DNA of 64,000 nucleotides from Anaerolineales bacterium. GTDB lineage: Bacteria; Chloroflexota; Anaerolineae; Anaerolineales; Villigracilaceae. Positions 35,373 through 43,235 of the stretch are shown here, in pieces. The stretch's first letter is position 1, and each line of letters opens with the position of its first letter. Position numbers and translations under genes: made by a program. The DNA is taken from positions 2,482,714 to 2,546,713 of the forward strand of contig CP129480.1 of the NCBI GenBank assembly GCA_030583885.1. The letters are read 5' to 3'. A model generated the notes under the pieces. The model did no database searches. It was not told where the DNA came from and saw nothing but the letters and a program-made list of their open reading frames with translations.

Positions 35373-36704
35373 CTACGTCGTCCTTATCACTGCCGCAGAA
35401 AACAAGCCCCAGCCCAGCCATTGCCACAAACGCCCCGGTACATACATCCACGTGTAATAGTCGAATAACCCGACCACGAACACCGCAAGCAACAAGGCAA
35501 GTGAGCCCATCACCAGAGGCCTGCTTATCAAGTCACGCCAGCGCACGGCAAATATGATCAATGGGATAATCAATAGCAATAGATAAAATACGCCGCCAAA
35601 CACGCCCGTCTCCATTGCAGCGTTCAACATCGCGTAATGGGGCGGCTGAAAATCCAGGGGAAAATTTTCAAAACGGTTCTTCATTGCCAGCGGCGATGCG
35701 CCCAAACCAATCCCGATCGCGGCGTGCTCCACGAATAACGTATTGCCTGCACCCAGCAAAAACACGCGCTCCCGCATTTGATCGTCCTGCGCGATGTTCC
35801 CGGAATTGATCCGTGACTGGAACAGGGAAATATTTTTTGTGATGAATGGCGTGACGACTAGCAGACTCAACACCCCAAGCAGAATCGCCCGTTTGACAGA
35901 ATCCCACCTGCGGGCAGACGCTTCAAATCCGACCATGAAGCTGCCGGCCACCATCAGGCTTAACCACGCCGAACGGGAGAAGGTCATCACCAGCGCGGGA
36001 AATGCAACCAAAAAGACAACCGCCGCCAGCCTGTGCTGGCGGCGATTCCCGTACAAGACCACCGCCAGCATAAGGACGAATCCGAAGGCGATACAGCCGC
36101 CGAGAATGTTCGGGTGATCGCTCAAGCCATAGGCGCGCAGGAAGCGAGATCCATCCGCGATGACAACACTCACACCGGAGCGGACAGGGTCAAGCGAATG
36201 TTCGCCAAGGATCTGCAGTCCCAAAGAGGACTGAGCGAGCGACTGTCCAATAGCAACCATGGACTGAATGATAACTTGAAGCATGACAGGGACAATCACC
36301 CAAACAGGGGAATGAATTTCATTGACAATAAAAAAATATAAGAAAAGCAGAAGTAGCAACCGGGCAGCATGATACCGAGAGAGGAACGGATCCACACTCC
36401 CAATGACAGAGACCCACCCTGCAACAACCAAGCCCGTAAGACAGATCCAGATCAATCCATTCCCCATACGCACCCTGTGAGGCTTCACCAATAATGAGCA
36501 GCCCCAAAAGACAAGCATGTACAGCAACGTCCAGTCACTTCCAAACAGATGAAAATCAGTGTAATCGGAATAAACAGGGAAGAATGGACGCTGCCACACG
36601 TCCAGCCGCCAGCGCAGAGGAAGGAGGAGAACCGTCAACGCAAATGCAACGCGTGCGGCGATCAGAAAATAGTGCGATACTCGATTCGGCAAAGATAATG
36701 ACAT
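35373..36704 (-). CDS. O-antigen ligase/polymerase-like membrane protein (Wzy/WaaL)
   Basis: 443 residues with about twelve membrane helices and one large outer loop. The loop contains RVFLLGAGNTLFVEHAAIGIG and PPHYAMLNAAMETG, the pattern of the Wzy_C/O-antigen-ligase family, which polymerises or attaches lipid-linked glycans outside the membrane. First gene of the minus-strand polysaccharide operon, whose genes run to 27865 with short spacings or overlaps. It shares a 43-base divergent control region with the plus-strand glycosyltransferases. Confidence 0.87.
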   Translation of the reverse strand: MSLSLPNRVSHYFLIAARVAFALTVLLLPLRWRLDVWQRPFFPVYSDYTDFHLFGSDWTLLYMLVFWGCSLLVKPHRVRMGNGLIWICLTGLVVAGWVSVIGSVDPFLSRYHAARLLLLLFLYFFIVNEIHSPVWVIVPVMLQVIIQSMVAIGQSLAQSSLGLQILGEHSLDPVRSGVSVVIADGSRFLRAYGLSDHPNILGGCIAFGFVLMLAVVLYGNRRQHRLAAVVFLVAFPALVMTFSRSAWLSLMVAGSFMVGFEASARRWDSVKRAILLGVLSLLVVTPFITKNISLFQSRINSGNIAQDDQMRERVFLLGAGNTLFVEHAAIGIGLGASPLAMKNRFENFPLDFQPPHYAMLNAAMETGVFGGVFYLLLLIIPLIIFAVRWRDLISRPLVMGSLALLLAVFVVGLFDYYTWMYVPGRLWQWLGWGLFSAAVIRTT

Positions 36705-36735
36705 TAAATCAGACCTTAATAATCCTCTTTCTTAT

Positions 36736-36741
36736 TATAAT
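36736..36741 (+). promoter_or_regulatory. TATAAT box 6 nt before the GT4 start
   Basis: A perfect TATAAT ends 6 bases before the ATG at 36748, with no ribosome site, again a leaderless arrangement. It lies in the short gap between divergent polysaccharide genes. Confidence 0.55.
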
Positions 36742-36747
36742 CGGTGA

Positions 36748-37794
36748 ATGAATTTGAAACTTGCCATCAATGGGCGTTTTCAACACAGGCGCGTCACCGG
36801 CGTGGATCGATACGCCGATGAAATATCCCGTCGACTGAACGTGCAAAAACGATTTATCAAACCGAACCGTTCGCTTGGACGGGTAGCGGGGCATTTGTGG
36901 GAGCAGTTCGTTTTGCCACGATTAATTCAAGAAGGTGAAATCCTGTGGTCGCCCGCCAACTCCAGCGCGTGGAGTGTGGCGAATCAGGTGGTGACCATAC
37001 ACGACGCAAGCGTGTTCGACCACCCCGAATGGTTTCGTCCCGCCTTTGCATCATGGACGAGACTTTCATGGAAAATACTCGCGAAGCGGGCAAAGGCGAT
37101 CGTCACGGTTTCCGAGTTTTCAAAGCAGAGATTACAGCATTTCCTTAACATCCCTGCTGAAAAAATCCATGTGGTGTATAACGGGGTTGGGGAGTCGTTC
37201 AAACCGCAGGGCCAAAAACAAATTAATGAAATGAAGAAAAAATTCGGGCTGAACAAACCCTATTTTCTTTCTGTCGGTACGCTGGAGCCTAGAAAGAATT
37301 TGAAGGCTTTGATTTGTGCTTGGGAATTGGCAAATTTGAAAGGGTACGGGTTGTTCATTGCAGGCGCGGAATCCGTAGGTCATGTTTTCAACGTCACCGA
37401 TCTAATTTCTGTAGCCCGTCACGCTGCATACCCTTTCAGGGCACTTAGCGTGACCTACGTCAGTGACGAAGATTTGCCCGCCGTGTACGCCGGCGCGACG
37501 GCGTTTGTCTATCCATCTTTGTATGAGGGATTCGGTCTGCCCATTCTGGAGGCAATGGCATGTGGAACGCCCGTTATCGCATCAGACAGCGCAGTGTTCA
37601 GGGAAATCTACAGCGATGCCGCGATTCCAATCAATCCGCGCGAGCCGCAGGAACTCGCACACGCCATGCGGAACATAATCGAAGACAAATCGCTTGCAGA
37701 GAACCTGCGCCAGCGCGGGTTTGAAAAAGCGGTACAGCTTTCGTGGGATGAATCCGCGCGAAAAACGCAATCCATCATCAGGAACATCCCATGA
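36748..37794 (+). CDS. Family 4 glycosyltransferase 1
   Basis: 348 residues, GT-B fold, using a nucleotide-sugar donor. Start KLAINGRFQHRRVTGVDRYADE is typical of GT4 mannosyltransferase-like enzymes; the C-terminal donor site has VGTLEPRKNLKALI, FVYPSLYEGFGLPILEAMACG with the EX7E glutamates, and TPVIASDSAVFREI. About residues 209-237 (ESVGHVFNVT to ALSVTYV) look foreign and are encoded by a palindromic repeat. Overlaps the next gene by 4 bases. Confidence 0.9.
   Translation: MNLKLAINGRFQHRRVTGVDRYADEISRRLNVQKRFIKPNRSLGRVAGHLWEQFVLPRLIQEGEILWSPANSSAWSVANQVVTIHDASVFDHPEWFRPAFASWTRLSWKILAKRAKAIVTVSEFSKQRLQHFLNIPAEKIHVVYNGVGESFKPQGQKQINEMKKKFGLNKPYFLSVGTLEPRKNLKALICAWELANLKGYGLFIAGAESVGHVFNVTDLISVARHAAYPFRALSVTYVSDEDLPAVYAGATAFVYPSLYEGFGLPILEAMACGTPVIASDSAVFREIYSDAAIPINPREPQELAHAMRNIIEDKSLAENLRQRGFEKAVQLSWDESARKTQSIIRNIP
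37374..37459. repeat. Palindromic repeat inserted in frame in a glycosyltransferase gene
   Basis: An 86-base unit bounded by CGTAGGTCA (37374-37382) and its reverse complement (37451-37459), with nested inverted repeats GTCACGCT (37418-37425)/AGCGTGAC (37447-37454) and CCCT/AGGG (37431-37434/37438-37441). It encodes about 28 residues not expected in a GT4 protein at the loop before the YVSDEDLPA motif. Confidence 0.6.
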
Positions 37795-38894
37795 AACTAG
37801 CGATCATCCATGAATGGCTGAATGTGTTCGGCGGAGCCGAGAAGTTACTTTCCGAAATCCTTAAACTTCATCCACAAGCGCAAGTGCACGCGCTGATCCA
37901 CAACAAATCAAATCTCATCGGCACACCGCTCGACGGGCAAAGCGTCAAAACATCCTTCCTGCAACATATCCCCCGTGTCGAACATCTCTACCGCGGACTG
38001 CTCCCGATTATGCCGCTTGCCATCGAGAGCATGAATGTCCGCGAGTACGATATGGTGTTGTCCATTTCCCACGCTGTTGCACACGGCATCAAAACTCATA
38101 AAAATCAAATCCACATTTCCTACATCTGCACGCCGATGCGCTATGCCTGGCACTTGCAGGACGACTACCTGCATCTACACCATTTGGACAAGCCGATTCT
38201 CGGCTCCGCCGCGCGCCTGACCTTGAGCCTGCTTCGCCGTTGGGACAAAGTCTCCGCCGCCCGGGCGGATCACCTGCTCGCCATCTCGCAATGGACGGCA
38301 CAGAAGATTCAACAGGCATGGGGACGCGAGTCGCATGTCATCTACCCGCCTGTGAATGTGGAGCGGTTTTCGCCAGCCAAAGAGCGCGATGATTTTTACA
38401 TCCACGTTTCACGGCTGGTTCCCTACAAAATGACGACGGAGATCGTCAAAGCGTTCAATGCGTTGAAACTTCCGCTCATCGTCATCGGCGATGGACCTGA
38501 AATGTCACACCTGCAAAAACTGACGAAAGAAAACGTCAAACTGCTGGGGTATCAACCTGACGATGTAGTTACCGACCTGCTCAACCGCGCTAAAGCATTC
38601 GTGTACATGGCTACCGAAGACTTTGGGATCGCAATGGTCGAAGCGCAGGCGGCGGGATGTCCCGTGATTGCATATCGGACAGGCGGCGCGACGGAGATCG
38701 TTCGAGATGGAGAGACAGGGTTGTTGTTCAGCGATCAGACGGCTGATGGTTTGTGCGAGGCGGTTCTTCGATCTGAAGGGAAGGAATTAAAAAACAAAGC
38801 CGCAAGAGAAAATGCGGCTCGCTTTTCGAGAGAGAGATTTAAGAAAGAGTTTTCAGCCTACTTTGAGGAGATTGCTTCGGGCGGCCTTGATTGA
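37791..38894 (+). CDS. Family 4 glycosyltransferase 2
   Basis: 367 residues. Start IIHEWLNVFGGAEKLLSEIL is characteristic of a GT4 group found in exopolysaccharide loci. The donor-binding end has HVSRLVPYKMTTEIVKAFN, VIGDGPEMSHLQKL, YMATEDFGIAMVEAQAAGCP (the glutamate motif) and VIAYRTGGATEIV. It starts inside the stop of the first glycosyltransferase (ATGA), so both are made from one message, divergent from the ligase-flippase operon. Confidence 0.92.
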   Translation: MKLAIIHEWLNVFGGAEKLLSEILKLHPQAQVHALIHNKSNLIGTPLDGQSVKTSFLQHIPRVEHLYRGLLPIMPLAIESMNVREYDMVLSISHAVAHGIKTHKNQIHISYICTPMRYAWHLQDDYLHLHHLDKPILGSAARLTLSLLRRWDKVSAARADHLLAISQWTAQKIQQAWGRESHVIYPPVNVERFSPAKERDDFYIHVSRLVPYKMTTEIVKAFNALKLPLIVIGDGPEMSHLQKLTKENVKLLGYQPDDVVTDLLNRAKAFVYMATEDFGIAMVEAQAAGCPVIAYRTGGATEIVRDGETGLLFSDQTADGLCEAVLRSEGKELKNKAARENAARFSRERFKKEFSAYFEEIASGGLD

Positions 38895-38936
38895 GCAGAC
38901 CCAAGACCGCATCGAAACCCGTCGCCTTCGCACACA

Positions 38937-39851
38937 TTACATGACAGCCTTCGCCAATGCCTCCAGGCCTGCGAGATCGTCCAGGTCCAGCCATTGGAGC
39001 ATGACCCGTTGAAGTCCGCTTTCTTCGAGTTTGCGCAATTGCTCCTTGACACCACTCGCGGAACCAGCCACAATTCCACGCTGATGCAATTGCTCAAGCG
39101 ATTGTCCGCGGGCTTCGACTTTTTCTTTCAAAGCGGATTCGGTATGACCGAAAACACAGCCCGTCATCATCGAGCGCCGCATGGACTTTGGCTCGCGGTT
39201 CTCGGCTTTCAAGGCTTCTTGCATCAATCCATTCAACTCTTTGACCGTCTCAGGCGGGGCAAAGATGATATTCCACTCGTCGGCATAGCGGGCGGCAAGT
39301 TTCAGCGTACGATTCTTTCCGTTCCCGCCGATCAGGATTGGGGGACCGCCGAGGCGTTTTGGACGTGGGAGCAGAGTCGTTTCGCGGATCTGGTAATACA
39401 TCCCGTCGAATGAAACAGGCGAGTCGCTTTTCAATAATTGAGTCACCGCCTGCAAGCCTTCTTCAAAGCGCTCCATGCGGGATTTTACATCCAGCAAATC
39501 GAAACCGTAGAGATGATGCTCGCGTTCCTGCCAGCCTGCGCCGAGACCGAGTGTCAGCCGTCCGTTCGAGAGGTCGTCCACGGCGGATGCCATGCGGGCG
39601 GTGTGCGCGGGATGCCGAAATGAAAACGGCGTGACCAGGGGACCGAACTCGATGCGCTCGGTGTTGCACGCCAGCCAGGTCAGCGAGACCCATAACTCGA
39701 GCGAATCCTTGTTGGGCGGATTCATGTTGGTGAAGTGATCGGAGCGGTACAAGCCGACAAAGCCTAAATCTTCGACAAGGCGGGCGATGTTCCGCCAGCG
39801 CGCCCAGTTCAATCCGTTTTGACCTTCGATCATGATGGCGATTTCAAGCAT
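38937..39851 (-). CDS. LLM-class flavin/F420-dependent oxidoreductase
   Basis: 304 residues of the luciferase-like monooxygenase TIM-barrel family. Marks: LVEDLGFVGLYRSDHF near the N-terminus, LAAFSRHPAHTARM-like segment FSFRHPAHTARMASAVDD, LSNGRLTLGLGAGWQEREH, and PPILIGGNGKNRTLKLAARYADEWN. The last is the SSU/F420-type LLM pattern. It may use F420 or FMN; F420 use is common in Chloroflexota but not provable here. GGAAGGAG lies 5 bases before the ATG at 39851. Confidence 0.9.
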   Translation of the reverse strand: MLEIAIMIEGQNGLNWARWRNIARLVEDLGFVGLYRSDHFTNMNPPNKDSLELWVSLTWLACNTERIEFGPLVTPFSFRHPAHTARMASAVDDLSNGRLTLGLGAGWQEREHHLYGFDLLDVKSRMERFEEGLQAVTQLLKSDSPVSFDGMYYQIRETTLLPRPKRLGGPPILIGGNGKNRTLKLAARYADEWNIIFAPPETVKELNGLMQEALKAENREPKSMRRSMMTGCVFGHTESALKEKVEARGQSLEQLHQRGIVAGSASGVKEQLRKLEESGLQRVMLQWLDLDDLAGLEALAKAVM

Positions 39852-39939
39852 GGTGGCTCCTTCCCCCTGAGTGTACATTAAAAATACTGCAGGGGCGACC
39901 GCGAACAATGGCCAAGAACTATTGTCGATCCTGCATTTT

Positions 39940-40392
39940 TCATCCCACCCCTCTTGCCATGAGCGGAGCGGCGAACAAGACCAACACCAGCCCGATCATT
40001 TCCAGCCAAAGCAGCAGGCGGATGTTTTTATACTCGTTGTCCGGGATTTCAGGCGCTTTATTTTGCGTCAGCATCGGATTCCATTTGATGTAGCGGATGG
40101 TCGGGTAAACAGACAACATACCGATGATCACGAATAACGCCATCTTTGTCCAGAAGATGTGGTTGTACAGATAGTAATTCGGTCCCTTCTCGAAGAAATA
40201 CACGCGCAGTAACCCGACGATGATCAGCAAGCCCGCCGAAATGCCATAGACCAAATCCACACGCTGGATGCGGCGCGCCTCGGGGACGGTCAGTTCCTTG
40301 CGGTAGGCGACGAATTCATACACCAGCGCCGCCGTCAGCGCGAATGCAAGGATGTGGTGCAGGCTTGCCATGATGGAATTTACGATAATCAT
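39940..40392 (-). CDS. DUF2214-family membrane protein
   Basis: 150 residues, four membrane helices. It matches what I know of DUF2214: SIMASLHHILAFALTAALVYEF at the start with a conserved His pair, RVDLVYGISAGLLIIVGLLR, and FWTKMALFVIIGMLSVYPTIRY. Function unknown; the conserved His and charged residues in helices suggest a heme- or ion-handling membrane protein. AAAGGAG precedes the ATG. A composite repeat lies directly upstream. Confidence 0.8.
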   Translation of the reverse strand: MIIVNSIMASLHHILAFALTAALVYEFVAYRKELTVPEARRIQRVDLVYGISAGLLIIVGLLRVYFFEKGPNYYLYNHIFWTKMALFVIIGMLSVYPTIRYIKWNPMLTQNKAPEIPDNEYKNIRLLLWLEMIGLVLVLFAAPLMARGVG

Positions 40393-40410
40393 AATGTTCT
40401 CCTTTTTGCC

Positions 40411-40524
40411 GTGTCATTGCGAGCGAGCGCTCGTTGCGGCAAAGCAATCTCCCCGCCACAATAGTGGATTGCTTTGCCACCTGGTTTCGGTACGGGCTTC
40501 GCCCTGCTCAACCGACCGTGACAC
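40411..40524. repeat. Composite palindromic repeat (GTGTCA...TGACAC ends)
   Basis: The 114-base unit starts GTGTCATTGCGAGCGA, a start common to dispersed bacterial repeats, and ends TGACAC. Inside, 40438-40449 is an exact 12-base inverted repeat of 40467-40478, and the right part (40487-40518) has its own CGGT...ACCG arms. It fills the gap between the DUF2214 and epimerase genes. It looks like two repeat families nested together, or a MITE. Confidence 0.6.
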
Positions 40525-40534
40525 TCAGTGACGT

Positions 40535-41485
40535 TTATTTCTTTTCAGGATGACTTCGATACCACGCCACCGTTTCCTTGATCGCTTCGCGCATCGGTGT
40601 AGCCTTCATTCCGAAGGTATTCTCGAATTTGCTTGAATCCACAATAAAGGGCTTCTCAAACCCGTACATCATCTCAACCATCTCCTTCGCTTCAGAGATG
40701 AACAAACCGCCGATCCACATCATCGCCCGTCCCATCGCGCTGAATGCAGGTGGGATGCCCATCTCTTCGGCGATCATCGTCACCATCTCGCGCTGGGTCA
40801 CGCGCGGCGAGTCGTTCGGTACGTGCCAAGCCTGCCCATCCGCTTCGGGACGACCGCCCAAAATCACAAGCGCCTTTCCAAAATCAGGCGCAAACGTATG
40901 CGTGTGCGGCAGGTCGATATTCCCCACCAAATTCGCCGCCTTTCCATGCAGCAGCGGATAGAACGTCCGCTCGCCCATCGCCGCCGTCGGCAGCCCCCAC
41001 GGACCGAAGAAGTCCGATCCGCGCCCGGTAGTCACGCGTAATTTACCCGTGTGATGCGCTTCAAACGCGGCATCGCTGACCTCACTGCGCACGCGTCCCT
41101 TGCGCGTATGAGCATTGTGCGGCGAATCCTCCGTCAGCGGCGCGCCGTTTGTGTCGCCATACATGTATAGATTTTCAACCAACACCAATTTGGCGTCACC
41201 TCCCGTCAAACCATCGATGATGGATTTTTGCAACGGCGGGAATTTTTCGACCCATTGGTGGTATTCGGGTTGAGACGCCTGATACACGACCTTCGCGCCA
41301 CGCGTCACTTCTTTGACCTGTGCCTGGTCATACAGATCTGCGGCTCTGACCTCCACCCCGGCAGGTACTTCGTCCATCCGCCCCGAGCGGTTCACCATGC
41401 GGACGGATTCCCCGCGTTTGACAAGTTCTACCGCAATCGCGCGTCCGATTGCACCTGTTCCAAAAACAACATGATTTACAGACAT
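40535..41485 (-). CDS. NAD-dependent epimerase/dehydratase family protein
   Basis: 316 residues, extended SDR/NmrA-like Rossmann fold. N-terminal VVFGTGAIGRAIAVELVKRG binds the dinucleotide, followed by VRMVNRSGRMDEVP, whose Arg favours NADP(H). A YxxxK-like active site is not clear: LVENLYMYGDTNG is in that position without the Lys four residues on, so it may be an atypical member. Second gene behind the TetR regulator (46-base gap), so probably in its regulon. Confidence 0.82.
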   Translation of the reverse strand: MSVNHVVFGTGAIGRAIAVELVKRGESVRMVNRSGRMDEVPAGVEVRAADLYDQAQVKEVTRGAKVVYQASQPEYHQWVEKFPPLQKSIIDGLTGGDAKLVLVENLYMYGDTNGAPLTEDSPHNAHTRKGRVRSEVSDAAFEAHHTGKLRVTTGRGSDFFGPWGLPTAAMGERTFYPLLHGKAANLVGNIDLPHTHTFAPDFGKALVILGGRPEADGQAWHVPNDSPRVTQREMVTMIAEEMGIPPAFSAMGRAMMWIGGLFISEAKEMVEMMYGFEKPFIVDSSKFENTFGMKATPMREAIKETVAWYRSHPEKK

Positions 41486-41531
41486 CCTATTTTCTCCGTT
41501 TATGCTTGAGCAATGATAATATTTTCCATGC

Positions 41532-42227
41532 CTAGTTCCCGCTTTTCACAAATTGTTTGATGATCGAATCGATCTCGTAACGATACAAGTCCGCTCCATC
41601 CATGCCAAATGGCGGCATTTTGCCTGAAATTTCAAGTGAAACCAGTCCATGCACGCGGCTCCAAACGATCATTGCAACAGAGAGCGAGAAAATATGGTAA
41701 TCTCCCGCAAAATCCTGCCGAACATCTAATTGTTGTTCGTACCCGGAATGAACGGCGGGAAAATTCTCCGCAGACAGATTATTGGCTATACGCAAACCGT
41801 CAATTACACTGACCAAGGCACTGAGCGAACGTGCCGCAGAAGGAAGGACCTCCTTCACCGGAGAGACATATCCCGGAATGGGCGTACCAAAGACCAGCTG
41901 GTATCTCTGGGGGTATTCGATCGCCCACTGACGGTATGCCATTCCGATTGCGCGCAGCCGCTCCACCAAATCGGCTTCCGGGACAGCATCTCGCGCCGCA
42001 ATCTGCGCATCGCCAAACGTAGTGTATGCATCAATGATGAGTGCGGTGACCAGCGCGTCGCGGTCTCGGAAATAGTTGTAGATGGCGGGAGCAGTTATCT
42101 TCAACTCGCGCGCAATCGCACGCAGCGACAAAGCTGGCGCACCAAACTTGGCAGTCAGTTTCCATGATGTTTCCTTGATGACTTCTTGAAGATTAGTGAT
42201 TTGGTGTTTTTTGCTCGGCCTGGCCAT
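41532..42227 (-). CDS. TetR-family transcriptional regulator
   Basis: 231 residues. N-terminal helix-turn-helix: LSLRAIARELKITAPAIYNYFRDRDALVTALI (positions about 35-66) is a standard TetR DNA-binding domain, followed by a ligand-binding part of the TetR_C_33/WHG type (MAYRQWAIEYPQRYQLVFG). GGGAG lies 5 bases before the ATG at 42227. A perfect palindrome just upstream is its likely operator, implying autorepression together with the epimerase-like gene. Confidence 0.92.
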   Translation of the reverse strand: MARPSKKHQITNLQEVIKETSWKLTAKFGAPALSLRAIARELKITAPAIYNYFRDRDALVTALIIDAYTTFGDAQIAARDAVPEADLVERLRAIGMAYRQWAIEYPQRYQLVFGTPIPGYVSPVKEVLPSAARSLSALVSVIDGLRIANNLSAENFPAVHSGYEQQLDVRQDFAGDYHIFSLSVAMIVWSRVHGLVSLEISGKMPPFGMDGADLYRYEIDSIIKQFVKSGN

Positions 42228-42237
42228 GTTGGCTCCC

Positions 42238-42277
42238 AATATACTTTACGATGTAAATATACATCGTAAAGTATATT
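42238..42277. promoter_or_regulatory. Perfect 18+4+18 palindrome, probable TetR operator
   Basis: 42238-42255 is the exact reverse complement of 42260-42277, separated by four A/T bases. It contains ACTTTACGATGTA half sites and AT-rich -10-like sequence. It starts 11 bases before the TetR start codon, where it could block its promoter. Very likely the regulator's own operator, possibly bound by two dimers. Confidence 0.8.
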
Positions 42278-42417
42278 TTATCAAGATATATCCAGGAGAT
42301 AAAACTTTGTCCGCGCAGAGATTCCCCTGTAATGAAATCACAAATAGCAAACCAGCTGGCATTGCGGTATAATTAGATACAGTCAGTCTAAATTATTCCC
42401 CAAGGAGAAATGCGCAA

Positions 42418-42585
42418 ATGGATAACAAGTTCCTGCAATTCATCGTCTCGCTTTTCATTCCCCCGCTCGCCGTGTACATGAAAACGGGCAAGATCGACAA
42501 CACCTTCTGGTTGAATATCGTCTTGACCATTCTCGGCGGCATCCCCGGCTTGCTCCACGCCTGGTATGTGATCTTCGCCAGGTAA
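42418..42585 (+). CDS. YqaE/Pmp3-family small membrane protein (55 aa)
   Basis: 55 residues: FLQFIVSLFIPPLAVYMKTG, then FWLNIVLTILGGIPGLLHAWYVI, a clear match to the UPF0057/Pmp3 (YqaE) family of two-helix membrane proteins linked in other organisms to membrane potential and salt stress. AAGGAG at 42402-42407 and a TATAAT at 42368-42373 lie upstream. A strong hairpin follows, so it is a one-gene unit. Confidence 0.88.
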   Translation: MDNKFLQFIVSLFIPPLAVYMKTGKIDNTFWLNIVLTILGGIPGLLHAWYVIFAR

Positions 42586-42597
42586 AGCTGCGCATAT

Positions 42598-42642
42598 ATT
42601 AAAGGACTTCCGAGGCTGTCACAGCCTCGGAAGTCCTTTAAT
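42598..42642. terminator. Perfect 21-bp stem hairpin after Pmp3-like gene
   Basis: 42598-42618 is the exact reverse complement of 42622-42642 with a TCA loop. The stem carries A-rich and T-rich ends, so it can work as a terminator in both directions, but its perfect length again suggests a repeat-derived element. Confidence 0.75.
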
Positions 42643-42667
42643 ATTGCAATCTACATTACTTCCTTCA

Positions 42668-42682
42668 CCCCCCCCCCCCCCC
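42668..42682. repeat. Run of 15 cytosines
   Basis: A homopolymer of 15 C in a 253-base gap between two genes. Such runs are slip-prone and may vary in length within a population; they are also prone to sequencing error. The rest of the gap holds the hairpin above and no gene I can support. Confidence 0.8.
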
Positions 42683-42838
42683 GCAGACCTGGAATGTTTA
42701 GCCCAGGTCAATTTCCCGCTTTCCGACAACTCCCCACTGTGCGTTGCATGTCAGGTATTAATAAGCTAATCTCCTTTTTTGATACAATGAGACCACACTA
42801 ACTCGTGTTTTCTGTGGATTGAAAAGGAGCAAGGCACC

Positions 42839-43222
42839 ATGTTTAAAAAACCAAACGAAGAGTTTGTCAAAGAAGGGGCGCAAACCGTCACGGAAAAAGA
42901 TGTTGAAAAAATTATCAGCAAATCTGAAGAACTCAAAAAGAAATTCAGCGCCAGGGGTCCGCTGGCGCGGTTTAGGGAGGATGGTCAACTTCTGATCGCG
43001 ATCGTCAAGGATTACTGGTCAGGCGCGTATCGCAAGATCCCTTATGGCACCATCACATCGATCGTGTTCACGCTCATTTACGTCCTAAATCCCTTCGACT
43101 TGATACCGGATATGCTGCCGTTCATCGGTCAACTGGACGATGTTGCGGTCATGGGAGCGTGTTTGATCCTGATCGAGCAGGATCTGCACAAGTATAATGA
43201 CTGGAAACAGGGGCAGGCGTGA
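42839..43222 (+). CDS. DUF1232 (YkvA-like) membrane-associated protein
   Basis: 127 residues. The DUF1232 core is plain: DYWSGAYRKIPYGTITSIV, YVLNPFDLIPDMLPFIG and QLDDVAVMGACL. The NPFDLIPD motif is the family signature. A charged N-terminal helix (about 1-45, many Lys/Glu) precedes a single membrane hairpin. Function unknown. AAGGAG lies 12 bases before the ATG. Confidence 0.88.
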   Translation: MFKKPNEEFVKEGAQTVTEKDVEKIISKSEELKKKFSARGPLARFREDGQLLIAIVKDYWSGAYRKIPYGTITSIVFTLIYVLNPFDLIPDMLPFIGQLDDVAVMGACLILIEQDLHKYNDWKQGQA

Positions 43223-43235
43223 AAAATTGAGCCGT

